A stretch of 5,264 nt of DNA from Acetobacteraceae bacterium (GTDB taxonomy: Bacteria > Pseudomonadota > Alphaproteobacteria > Acetobacterales > Acetobacteraceae). The position numbers and the translations under genes are program-made. The notes under the pieces were generated by a model. That model saw only the letters and a list, made by a program, of their open reading frames with translations. It searched no databases and was not told the origin of the DNA. The stretch lies in assembly GCA_025356735.1 (NCBI GenBank), contig JANXRT010000043.1, forward strand, positions 1 to 5,264. The letters run 5' to 3'. Shown one piece after another: positions 1-5,264 of the stretch (position 1 is its first letter; each line of letters opens with the position of its first letter).

Positions 1-1184
1 GGCTTGGCCCAGAAGCGGTTGTCGTCGGCATGCTCGGGAAACAGGTGGCGCAGCTTCGGCATCACCTGCTCGGCGAACAGCTTTGTCGAATACATGCACT
101 TGTCGACCGGCATGTTGCCGACCTGCAGCAGGCAGAAGATGTTGCCGACATGCAGGTTGGTGCAAAGATCCTCCATCCGCTGGCGTACGGTCTCCGGGGA
201 GCCCGCGATGATGTAGCCGCCATCGACCAGGTCCTTCCAGGTCAGCGGCGGCGCCACGGTGCGGGAGTACTGGTTCACGTTGCCGGTCTGCAGCGTCTTT
301 ATGGTGCGGTAGCCGGGCGCGTCGGCGAAACCCGGGAACACGTGCAGGCAGCGGTTGTAGAAGTAGAACGCGTGCTCGGAATACAGCCGCTCCGCCTCGG
401 CGTCGGTCTCGGCGACGAAGATGGTCTGGGCGAAGCCGGCGCGATACGGGGAATTATCGGCGTTGCGCTCGCCGACGCGGTTCCAGTAGCCCTCCATCAG
501 CGACTGCGCGCGCTTGTAGCCGGAGAAGCTGAGGTAGGAGTAGCTATAGGTGTTGTCCAGGCAGAAATCGTAGGTCTCGACCGACCCGCCACCCGGGATG
601 TGGATCGGCGGATGCGGCTTCTGCACCGTCTTTGGCCACAGATTGACGTGGCGCAATTTGGTGTACCGGCCGTTGAACGCGAACGGCTCGTCCTCGGTCC
701 AGGCGCGGATGATCAGCTCGTGCGCCTCGGCGTATTTCTCGCGGGTCAGCGCCGGGATGGTGCCGTAGCAGAAGTTGGTGTCCATCGAGGTGCCGACCGG
801 GAAGCCCGCGACCAGCCGCCCGCCGGAAATCCCATCGAGCATGGCGAACTCTTCCGCCACCCGGATCGGCGGGTTGTAGAGCGCGATCGAGTTGCCAAGC
901 ACGACGATGGCCGCGTTCTGCGTGCGCCGCGCCAATGACGCCGCGATCAGGTTGGGTGACGGCATCAGGCCGTAGCCGTTCTGGTGATGCTCGTTCATGC
1001 CGATGCCGTCGAACCCCAGCGTGTCGGCGTATTCGAGCAGGTCGAGGTAGTCGTTGTAGACGTGGTGGCCCTTGACCGGATCGTACAGCTTGCTGTCGAT
1101 ATCGACCCACACCGAGCGGTTCTTCTCGCGGAAATCGTCCGGCAGATGCGGCCAGGGCATCAGGTTGAACCAGGTGAAGCGCAT
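1..1184 (-). CDS. LLM class (luciferase-like) flavin-dependent oxidoreductase, C-terminus cut by window edge
   Basis: This is probably a cytoplasmic FMN/F420-type oxidoreductase or monooxygenase of the bacterial luciferase-like superfamily; the substrate is unknown. The reading frame is open from the ATG at 1184 to the left edge, giving 394 visible residues and no stop. Family features seen: an N-terminal strand MRFTWFNLMPWP; a GFDGIGMNEHHQ segment at residues 58-68, whose Glu-His-His is typical of the family; a conserved stretch around LGNSIALYNPPIRVAEEFAMLD (96-117); SGGRLVAGFPVGT (120-132); TREKYAEA (147-154), the usual helix after the flavin-phosphate region; and IPGGGS (196-201). Near the end, GSPETVRQRMEDL (328-340) matches the family's C-terminal signature. 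Members are roughly 350-420 residues, so little is missing. A GGAGA ribosome site (1191-1195) lies 6 nt before the ATG. The 79 bp between this gene and the upstream 96-residue ORF shows no other feature, so co-transcription is possible but unproven. Family is confident; substrate is not. Confidence 0.92.
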   Translation of the reverse strand, partial: MRFTWFNLMPWPHLPDDFREKNRSVWVDIDSKLYDPVKGHHVYNDYLDLLEYADTLGFDGIGMNEHHQNGYGLMPSPNLIAASLARRTQNAAIVVLGNSIALYNPPIRVAEEFAMLDGISGGRLVAGFPVGTSMDTNFCYGTIPALTREKYAEAHELIIRAWTEDEPFAFNGRYTKLRHVNLWPKTVQKPHPPIHIPGGGSVETYDFCLDNTYSYSYLSFSGYKRAQSLMEGYWNRVGERNADNSPYRAGFAQTIFVAETDAEAERLYSEHAFYFYNRCLHVFPGFADAPGYRTIKTLQTGNVNQYSRTVAPPLTWKDLVDGGYIIAGSPETVRQRMEDLCTNLHVGNIFCLLQVGNMPVDKCMYSTKLFAEQVMPKLRHLFPEHADDNRFWAK

Positions 1185-1263
1185 GATCTGTCTCCGTGCT
1201 ACTTGCCGGTAGATTGACCCAGGCGAAGGGCGGTGTCCAGTTGCGCGGCCGGCGGCTTACCGT

Positions 1264-1554
1264 TCAGCTGACGCGCTTGCGGCTGTCCTTCGGCGATACC
1301 GGGAACGTCACCGCGGCGGCGCCGAAGATCAGCCCGAGCGAGCCTGGCAGCAGCCAGGCCGGACGGTCGAGCAGCGGCTGGATCAACCGGTCGGTGACCC
1401 AGGACGACGCCAGCCCCGCCAGCCGATCGGGCCACGAGGCATCCACCCAGCCTAGCACGGTGACGAGGTCGGGCGGTTGCACGCCGACGCTGGCGAGCGC
1501 GAAGGCGGCCACCAGCATGACGGCGGAAAACAGCATGAATGTCCGGCGCAGCAT
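1264..1554 (-). CDS. Small two-helix membrane protein translationally coupled to msrP; function unknown
   Basis: This is a 96-residue protein I do not recognise. Its ATG shares one base with the msrP stop (TGATG at 1552-1556), and no good ribosome site precedes it, so coupled translation from msrP is likely. It has a basic start (MLRRT), a hydrophobic helix at about residues 6-24, a 40-residue Trp-containing linker (W36, W41, W52, W67), a second hydrophobic stretch at about 66-85, and a basic tail (SPKDSRKRVS). The positive ends predict both termini in the cytoplasm with the linker in the periplasm, where MsrP acts. The usual partner of MsrP is MsrQ, a roughly 200-residue protein with about six helices and haem-binding histidines. 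This protein has no His and no Cys, so it is not a haem-ligating MsrQ. It could be an assembly, anchoring or accessory factor. The tight overlap and sensible membrane topology support a real gene. Confidence 0.72.
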   Translation of the reverse strand: MLRRTFMLFSAVMLVAAFALASVGVQPPDLVTVLGWVDASWPDRLAGLASSWVTDRLIQPLLDRPAWLLPGSLGLIFGAAAVTFPVSPKDSRKRVS

Positions 1555-2495
1555 CAGGTGAACAGCTTCTCGCTTTTGCGGCCGTCGTAAAGCCCGGCCA
1601 CGAAGTCGCCATAACCGTTGTAGATCACCGTCTTCACGGTGCGCTCGTCGCCGATCAGGGTCTCGTCCGCCTGGCTCCAGCGCGGGTGCGCGACGCCTGG
1701 GTTGACGTTGGCCCAGAAGCCGTACTCGTCGGGGTTGATCTGCTCCCACAGGCTGACCGGGCGTTTGTCGGTGAAGCTGATGCGGACCAGCGCCTTGGCC
1801 GACTTGAAGCCGTATTTCCACGGCAGCGTGACGCGCAGCGGCCCGCCATTCTGCGGCGTCAGCGGCTTGCCGAACATGCCGGTGGACAGGAACGCCACGT
1901 CGTTGGCGGCCTCGTCGATCGCCACGCCCTCGATATACGGCCATGGATACAGGGGGGATCGCACCCCCGGCATCATCTTCTTGTCCGCCAGGCTCTCGAA
2001 CACGATGTACTTGGCGCTCGGCTGCGGGCCGGCGACGCGCAGCAGCTCGGTCATTGGAAAGCCTGTCCACGGCACCGTCATCGCCCAGCGCTCGACGCAG
2101 CGATGGCGGTAGATGCGTTCCTCCAGCTTCACTTGCTTGAGCAGGGTGTCGATGTCGAGGGTCTGGGGTTTCGCCACCATGCCGTCGATCACCACCGTCC
2201 ACGGCCGCAGCTTGAGTTGCTGGGCGCTGCGCCACAGGTTCTTGCCCTCGCTGAACTCATAGTAGTTGTTGTAGGTGGTGGCCGCCGTTTCCGGCGTGAT
2301 GTCACGCCCCGCCAGGTATTTCGGGTTGCGTGGTCCCGCCCCGCCAGGACCGACCTCCGCCGTTTGGGCCACCGCCATGTTGGCGACCGACAAGGCGAGC
2401 GACGTGCCGAGCAGCGTCCGTCGGCCGATCACGGCGGCCTCCGGCGTGACACGGCTTTCCGGTATTTCCCAGCCGCGTCGTCGAACGATGTGCAT
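1554..2495 (-). CDS. msrP: Protein-methionine-sulfoxide reductase catalytic subunit MsrP (YedY)
   Basis: This is a periplasmic molybdopterin enzyme of the sulfite oxidase fold that reduces methionine sulfoxide in oxidised envelope proteins. It is 313 residues, normal for the family. A Tat signal is visible: twin arginines at 25-26 (GRRTLLG), a short hydrophobic stretch, and a likely cleavage after AVA (41-43). The mature part carries the molybdopterin-binding TTYNNYYEFS (73-82), the molybdenum-ligating Cys133 in YRHRCVERWAMTVPWTGFP (129-147), NGGPLRVTLPWKYGFKSAK (216-234), and NPDEYGFWANVNP (254-266). All key motifs are intact. The ATG at 2495 is preceded by AAGGA (2505-2509) with a 9-nt spacer. 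It starts 83 bp after the upstream MetE-like gene and its stop overlaps the start of the small membrane-protein gene. A weak -10-like GATACT lies just before the ribosome site, but I see no convincing -35 box. A MsrQ gene is absent from the window. Confidence 0.96.
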   Translation of the reverse strand: MHIVRRRGWEIPESRVTPEAAVIGRRTLLGTSLALSVANMAVAQTAEVGPGGAGPRNPKYLAGRDITPETAATTYNNYYEFSEGKNLWRSAQQLKLRPWTVVIDGMVAKPQTLDIDTLLKQVKLEERIYRHRCVERWAMTVPWTGFPMTELLRVAGPQPSAKYIVFESLADKKMMPGVRSPLYPWPYIEGVAIDEAANDVAFLSTGMFGKPLTPQNGGPLRVTLPWKYGFKSAKALVRISFTDKRPVSLWEQINPDEYGFWANVNPGVAHPRWSQADETLIGDERTVKTVIYNGYGDFVAGLYDGRKSEKLFT

Positions 2496-2539
2496 CAGCC
2501 TGTTTCCTTAGTATCGAAGCATTGGGCACTCGGCATGAA

Positions 2540-2567
2540 GCCCGGTCCTACGTCATCTTGGCCGGGC
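2540..2567 (-). terminator. Weak inverted repeat after the MetE-like gene
   Basis: A perfect 6-bp inverted repeat (GCCCGG/CCGGGC, extendable by a G-T pair) with a 16-nt loop starts 12 nt after the stop of the MetE-like gene and ends before msrP. No T-run follows, so at best it is a weak or Rho-assisted stop or a processing hairpin. It may be chance in GC-rich DNA. Confidence 0.2.
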
Positions 2568-2578
2568 CGGCATCCGGA

Positions 2579-3748
2579 TCAAGGCGAACGCCGCGCCGTC
2601 GCCACCCGCGCACCCTCGGCAAGCGAGGCGAGCTTGGCCCACACCACCTGCTCGACGACCTTGCCACGGCCGGCGGAGGTATCAAACCCGCAATCGACGC
2701 CGGCGATCACCCGGCCCGGATCGCCGACCGCGCGGGTCACGTTCTCGATACGATCGGCGATGACCTCCGGATGCTCGACGAAATGGGTCAGCGGATCGAT
2801 CACGCCGGCGACGATGACCTGGTCGTCGTCCAGTCGGGTGGTCTCCAGGCAACGGTACTCGTGGGCGTGGCGCGGGTTGGCGAATGGCAGCACGAAAGCC
2901 CCGACATCGGCCTGCCGCAGCACCGGCAGGATGTCGGCCAGCGGGACGTCGCAATCGTGCGGCGCCTCGTAGTTGCCCCAGCAGACATGCAGCCGCACCC
3001 GGTCGCGCGGGATATTTATCAGTGCCGCATTGATGGTTTCCAGCACGCGCTCGACAAAGCCGAGGAAGGCGGACAGCGGCTGGTCCTGATAGGTGATGTG
3101 GCGCTCCATCGCGAGGTCCGGCGCGTCGATCTGCAGGATGTAGCCATGCGCGACGATGGCCTCGTACTCGACCCGCAGCGCCTCCCCAAGCGCCGCCAGA
3201 TAGGCGCGCTCGGTGTCGTAGAACTTGTTCAGCATCGCCGCCGCGATGATGCCGGGCGACGGCGCGGTGAAGAACGCCTCCTGGTAATCACCGTTATGCG
3301 AGGCCAGCGCGTGCCGGAAATCGTCGCACTCGGCGGCGACAAGGGAGCGGTCAAGGTAGCGCACCTCCGATGTCGCGGTCGGCAGGGTGCCGCGCAGGCT
3401 GACCGCCGGCCTGCCCGGGATCGGCCGCTCCATCTCCGCCTGCAAGGCCGGGTATTTGGCGATATCGGCGAAGACGCGCCGGTTCCAGGAACCCCCAAAA
3501 CCGCTCATGCGATGGCGGACATAGAGGAAAAAGGAATCGCGCTGCTGCTCGCCGTTATTGACGATGTCGATCCCGGCCCGCGTCTGACCGTCCAGCACCC
3601 CCGCCAGCGCCGCGCGCCCGTCGCGCGCCAGGGCCTCGGCATCGACCGCCTCGCCGGCCTGGCGCGCGGCATACATCGCGGTCAGGCCGGCGGGCCGCGG
3701 CAGGCTGCCGCAATGGGTCGTCAGATAGCGGTCCGTGCTGCGCAACAT
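2579..3748 (-). CDS. Stand-alone MetE-like (cobalamin-independent methionine synthase C-terminal domain) zinc methyltransferase
   Basis: This 389-residue protein corresponds only to the catalytic C-terminal half of MetE (about 750 residues). It is a zinc-dependent thiol alkyl transferase of the UROD/MetE-like barrel fold. Motifs seen: THCGSLPRP (11-19) at the first strand; NNGEQQRDSFFLYVRHRMSGF (64-84); QIDAPDLAM (206-214), the substrate-pocket motif; and a complete zinc site of His254 and Cys256 (LHVCWGNYE), Glu297 (HAHEYR) and Cys353 (VDCGFDT), matching His-X-Cys, Glu, Cys of MetE. Known relatives include folate-independent methionine synthases and epoxyalkane:coenzyme M transferases, so the acceptor need not be homocysteine. 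I chose the ATG at 3748 because GAGGGGGA lies about 8 nt upstream and the protein then begins next to the family's HCGSLPR motif. An ATG at 3778 would add 10 residues but has a poorer ribosome site. The gene is divergent from the ICL/PEPM-like gene. Confidence 0.9.
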   Translation of the reverse strand: MLRSTDRYLTTHCGSLPRPAGLTAMYAARQAGEAVDAEALARDGRAALAGVLDGQTRAGIDIVNNGEQQRDSFFLYVRHRMSGFGGSWNRRVFADIAKYPALQAEMERPIPGRPAVSLRGTLPTATSEVRYLDRSLVAAECDDFRHALASHNGDYQEAFFTAPSPGIIAAAMLNKFYDTERAYLAALGEALRVEYEAIVAHGYILQIDAPDLAMERHITYQDQPLSAFLGFVERVLETINAALINIPRDRVRLHVCWGNYEAPHDCDVPLADILPVLRQADVGAFVLPFANPRHAHEYRCLETTRLDDDQVIVAGVIDPLTHFVEHPEVIADRIENVTRAVGDPGRVIAGVDCGFDTSAGRGKVVEQVVWAKLASLAEGARVATARRSP

Positions 3749-3755
3749 CCTGGTT

Positions 3756-3763
3756 TCCCCCTC
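3756..3763 (-). promoter_or_regulatory. Ribosome binding site deciding the MetE-like start
   Basis: On the minus strand GAGGGGGA lies about 7-8 nt before the ATG at 3748. The alternative ATG at 3778 has no comparable purine-rich stretch at the proper distance, so this site favours the shorter 389-residue protein. Confidence 0.6.
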
Positions 3764-3813
3764 GCCCGTCGCTTTCATCCTGGGCGCGACCTACCATGCG
3801 GCGAGGATCGAAA

Positions 3814-3820
3814 AAGGGGA
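3814..3820 (+). promoter_or_regulatory. Ribosome binding site deciding the ICL/PEPM-like start
   Basis: AAGGGGA sits 8 nt before the ATG at 3829. An in-frame ATG at 3796 would put this site inside the coding region and has no good site of its own, so 3829 is the likely start. Confidence 0.7.
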
Positions 3821-3828
3821 ATACCGCG

Positions 3829-4650
3829 ATGAGCCAGCACGACCGCGCCCACGCCTTCCGGGCCCTGCACCAGGCACCCGGCATTTTCGTCATCGGCAAT
3901 CCGTGGGACGCCGGATCGGCGCGCGTGCTGGCGGGGCTCGGCTACAGGGCGTTGGCAACCTCGAGCGGCGCGATGGCCGGCACGCTCGGGCGCCAGGATG
4001 GCCAGGTGACGTGCGACGAGGCTTTTTCTCACTGCCGCGCGATCGTATCGGCCACCGACCTGCCGGTATCGGCGGACCTGGAGAAAGGCTTTGCCGACGA
4101 TCCGGCCGGCGTTGCCGAAACCATCCGCATGGCCGCCGAAACCGGCCTCGTCGGCGCCTCCATCGAGGACGCGACCAACGATCCGGCCCAGCCGTTGTTC
4201 GGCTTCGATGAAGCGGTCGCCCGCGTTGCCGCCGCCGTCGAGGCCGCGCGCCGCCTGCCGTTCCCGTTCACCCTCACCGCGCGGACCGAAAACTTCGTGC
4301 GCGCCAGGCCGGATTTGGACGACACCATCCGCCGGCTGCTGGCGTTCGAGGCGGCCGGCGCCGACGTGCTGATGGCGCCGGGTTTGCCCGACCTGGCGGC
4401 GGTTCGAAAGGTCTGTGCGGCGGTCTCGCACCCGGTCAACTTCATGGCCGGGATCAAGGGCCGATCGTTCCGGATCGATGAACTCGCGGCCGCCGGCGTC
4501 AGGCGCGTCAGCCTGGCAAGTTCGCTCTATCGTGCCGCCATGACCGGGATGGTTGCCGCCGCACGGGAAGTCCACGCGGATGGCGGCTTTGGGTATCTCG
4601 ACGCATCGCTGTCGACGGCCGAGTTCAACAGCCTGCTGACCGGGCGGTAG
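3829..4650 (+). CDS. Isocitrate lyase/phosphoenolpyruvate mutase family protein
   Basis: This is a 273-residue cytoplasmic TIM-barrel enzyme of the ICL/PEPM superfamily, which makes or breaks C-C or P-C bonds next to a carboxylate using Mg2+. Motifs: FVIGNPWDAGSARVLAGLGY (20-39) and ATSSGA (43-48), the substrate-phosphate/carboxylate loop; SADLEKGF (81-88) with metal-region Asp83 and Glu85; GASIEDA (109-115) with Glu113 and Asp114; TARTENFV (150-157) with Arg152 and Glu154; and an intact C-terminal barrel (GADVLMAPGLPDL, NFMAGIKG). The KKCGH/KRCGH loop that supplies the catalytic Cys of isocitrate and methylisocitrate lyases is absent: residues 116-127 read TNDPAQPLFGFD, with no Cys. It is therefore unlikely to be a classical PrpB or AceA and fits the poorly defined COG2513-like group (oxaloacetate decarboxylase, carboxyphosphonoenolpyruvate mutase or lyase-like). 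It is divergent from the MetE-like gene, and its 3' end overlaps the convergent VOC gene by 26 bp. Confidence 0.9.
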   Translation: MSQHDRAHAFRALHQAPGIFVIGNPWDAGSARVLAGLGYRALATSSGAMAGTLGRQDGQVTCDEAFSHCRAIVSATDLPVSADLEKGFADDPAGVAETIRMAAETGLVGASIEDATNDPAQPLFGFDEAVARVAAAVEAARRLPFPFTLTARTENFVRARPDLDDTIRRLLAFEAAGADVLMAPGLPDLAAVRKVCAAVSHPVNFMAGIKGRSFRIDELAAAGVRRVSLASSLYRAAMTGMVAAAREVHADGGFGYLDASLSTAEFNSLLTGR

Positions 4651-5020
4651 GCTGGGGACGAAGGCTCACGGTTAGCGGCCATGCGAAGCTGAGTTCATGG
4701 CCATCCGGGTCGGTGATGTGGAAGAACCGTTCGCCCCACGATGCATCTCGCGGCGCCGTGTCCGGCCGGTAGCCCGCCGCGACAAACCGCGAGTGCAGCG
4801 CATCGGGATCGGAATCGTAGAAGATCGCGCGGCCCCACCACGACCATTGTTTCGTCGTCGGTTGAAGGATCAGGTTGAGGTAGCCCGGTCCGACATGAAA
4901 CGTCGTGAATGAGGCCGTTTCGCCGCCGCGCAGCAGCTTCATGCCGACGACCCGATAGAAGGCGACGGAAACTGCCATGTCGTGGGTCGCGAACGTCACG
5001 GCGCTGATGCTGTGGATCAT
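4625..5020 (-). CDS. VOC family (glyoxalase/bleomycin-resistance/dioxygenase fold) protein
   Basis: This 131-residue single VOC domain has paired beta-alpha-beta-beta-beta units. The first unit opens ISAVTFATHDMAVSVAFYRVVG (5-26). The second runs through WGRAIFYDSDPDALHSRFVAAG (62-83) to the typical end RFFHITDPDGHELSFAWP (98-115), with candidate metal ligand Glu109. The usual first-strand His ligand position seems to be Ala7, so metal binding may differ from glyoxalase I. The last 15 residues (after Leu116) lie beyond the domain, and part of their coding sequence forms the overlap with the convergent ICL/PEPM-like gene. The ATG at 5020 is the first in-frame start after a TAG two codons upstream, and matches the family N-terminus. 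It begins 10 nt after the MmgE/PrpD stop; the ribosome site is poor (AGGA, 13 nt away), suggesting translational coupling. Substrate is unknown; an accessory isomerase, epimerase or lyase role in the same pathway is possible. Confidence 0.88.
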   Translation of the reverse strand: MIHSISAVTFATHDMAVSVAFYRVVGMKLLRGGETASFTTFHVGPGYLNLILQPTTKQWSWWGRAIFYDSDPDALHSRFVAAGYRPDTAPRDASWGERFFHITDPDGHELSFAWPLTVSLRPQPTARSAGC

Positions 5021-5034
5021 GTGCTATGGATCAT
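5009..5034 (-). repeat. 14-bp-period direct duplication at the PrpD/VOC junction
   Basis: Two 12-nt copies with one mismatch (ATGATCCATAGC, then ATGATCCACAGC on the minus strand) start 14 nt apart. The upstream copy (5023-5034) contains an ATGA that overlaps the MmgE/PrpD stop. The downstream copy (5009-5020) begins with the VOC start codon. The upstream ATG now opens only a five-codon frame (Met-Ile-His-Ser-Thr, stop at 5017-5019) that itself overlaps the VOC ATG. Confidence 0.75.
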
Positions 5035-5264
5035 CCTGGCAGGCCGCCGAGCAGGTCGCGCGCATCCGCCATGTCCTCAAGGTGAAGGATGGCCCGCGCC
5101 ATGCCGGCGGCGCAGTCGGCGCTCAGCGGCCGGACCGCATTGGCGGCGCAGTCGGTGAATTTCCGCGCGAGTTGCTCGACGTTCAGCGGGTTCTCCGGCG
5201 ATCCAAGCGGGGCCTTGGTCTCGACCGTGTGCTGCGCTCGATGCCGGTTGCGCCATCGAGATGG
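5031..5264 (-). CDS. MmgE/PrpD family protein, C-terminal part only; possible frameshift near the window edge
   Basis: This is the 3' end of a MmgE/PrpD-family gene (2-methylcitrate dehydratase/iminodisuccinate epimerase-like). The last 77 codons are in the window and end at TGA 5031-5033. The segment TVETKAPLGSPENPLNVEQL followed by ARKFTDCA is the characteristic end of the family's C-terminal domain, then a helical tail to LLGGLPG. The first 13-14 codons in this frame (PSRWRNRHRAQH) do not look like the family. The neighbouring frame reads HLDGATGIERST, which does, and would join to TVETK if two bases were removed in the CACAC run near 5227-5231. So the gene may be frameshifted, or the sequence may have an error. 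It heads the VOC gene by 10 bp in the same direction, an apparent operon. The family acts in the cytoplasm as dehydratases or epimerases on small di- and tricarboxylates; the exact substrate is not readable here. Confidence 0.78.
   Translation of the reverse strand, partial: PSRWRNRHRAQHTVETKAPLGSPENPLNVEQLARKFTDCAANAVRPLSADCAAGMARAILHLEDMADARDLLGGLPG

Larger units (their letters stand above)
3749..3828. promoter_or_regulatory. Divergent intergenic region with presumed promoters
   Basis: This 80-bp gap lies between the starts of two divergent genes and must hold the nearest promoters for both. I see a weak -10-like TACCAT (3792-3797) on the plus strand but no matching -35 box, and no clear operator palindrome. 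The region is assigned by position, not by motif. Confidence 0.45.

Noticed and set aside
30..938. Plus-strand open frame of 302 codons opposite the LLM oxidoreductase
   Set aside because: The minus strand encodes an intact LLM protein throughout; the plus frame has biased composition and no motifs.
1199..1263. Minus-strand frame ending in LRLGQSTGK after the 96-residue protein, considered as a frameshifted extension or a small gene
   Set aside because: No start codon after the 96-residue stop, and joining would need a frameshift for which there is no family evidence; the 96-residue protein already has a sensible basic end.
2496..2540. Sigma-70 style promoter for msrP (GATACT as -10)
   Set aside because: The -10 matches 4 of 6 positions, no acceptable -35 lies at 16-18 nt, and such matches are common by chance.
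1539..2972. Long plus-strand open frame of 477 codons opposite msrP and part of the MetE-like gene
   Set aside because: It spans two well-supported minus-strand genes and the gap between them, has no recognisable domain, and is Arg/His/Gly-rich as expected for a GC-rich antisense shadow.
2522..3832. Plus-strand open frame of 436 codons opposite the MetE-like gene
   Set aside because: Antisense shadow of a gene with all family motifs; no family features of its own.
3775..4575. Minus-strand open frame of 266 codons opposite the ICL/PEPM-like gene
   Set aside because: Shadow of a strongly supported plus-strand gene; it also overlaps the divergent intergenic region with no ribosome site evidence.

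Overview
The window is GC-rich, with long open shadow frames opposite most genes. Its families (MsrP, a stand-alone MetE-like methyltransferase, a luciferase-like flavin oxidoreductase, MmgE/PrpD) suggest an alphaproteobacterium or similar high-GC proteobacterium. That placement is inference; there is no rRNA or other marker. No RNA genes, mobile elements or CRISPR arrays are visible.

Layout. Positions 1-3748 hold four minus-strand genes. In transcription order they are a MetE-like zinc methyltransferase (2579-3748), the periplasmic methionine-sulfoxide reductase msrP (1554-2495), a 96-residue two-helix membrane protein whose start overlaps the msrP stop (1264-1554), and a luciferase-like (LLM) flavin-dependent oxidoreductase cut by the left edge (1-1184). 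An 80-bp divergent intergenic region (3749-3828) separates this group from the only plus-strand gene, an isocitrate lyase/PEP mutase-family enzyme (3829-4650). That gene converges on, and overlaps by 26 bp, a minus-strand VOC protein (4625-5020). The VOC gene lies directly downstream of the 3' end of an MmgE/PrpD-family gene (5031 to the right edge).

How the genes may work together. MsrP repairs oxidised methionines in periplasmic proteins and normally takes electrons from the haem membrane protein MsrQ. Here the coupled downstream gene is instead a small membrane protein with no histidine or cysteine, so it cannot be a haem-ligating MsrQ. The right-hand group (ICL/PEPM-like, MmgE/PrpD-like, VOC) looks like small-acid catabolism built from families related to the methylcitrate enzymes PrpB and PrpD. 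Both are diverged members, so a methylcitrate cycle should not be assumed.

The most notable details are the non-MsrQ partner of msrP, a 14-bp duplication at the PrpD/VOC translational junction that creates a five-codon mini-ORF, and a probable 2-bp frameshift in the MmgE/PrpD gene close to the right edge.
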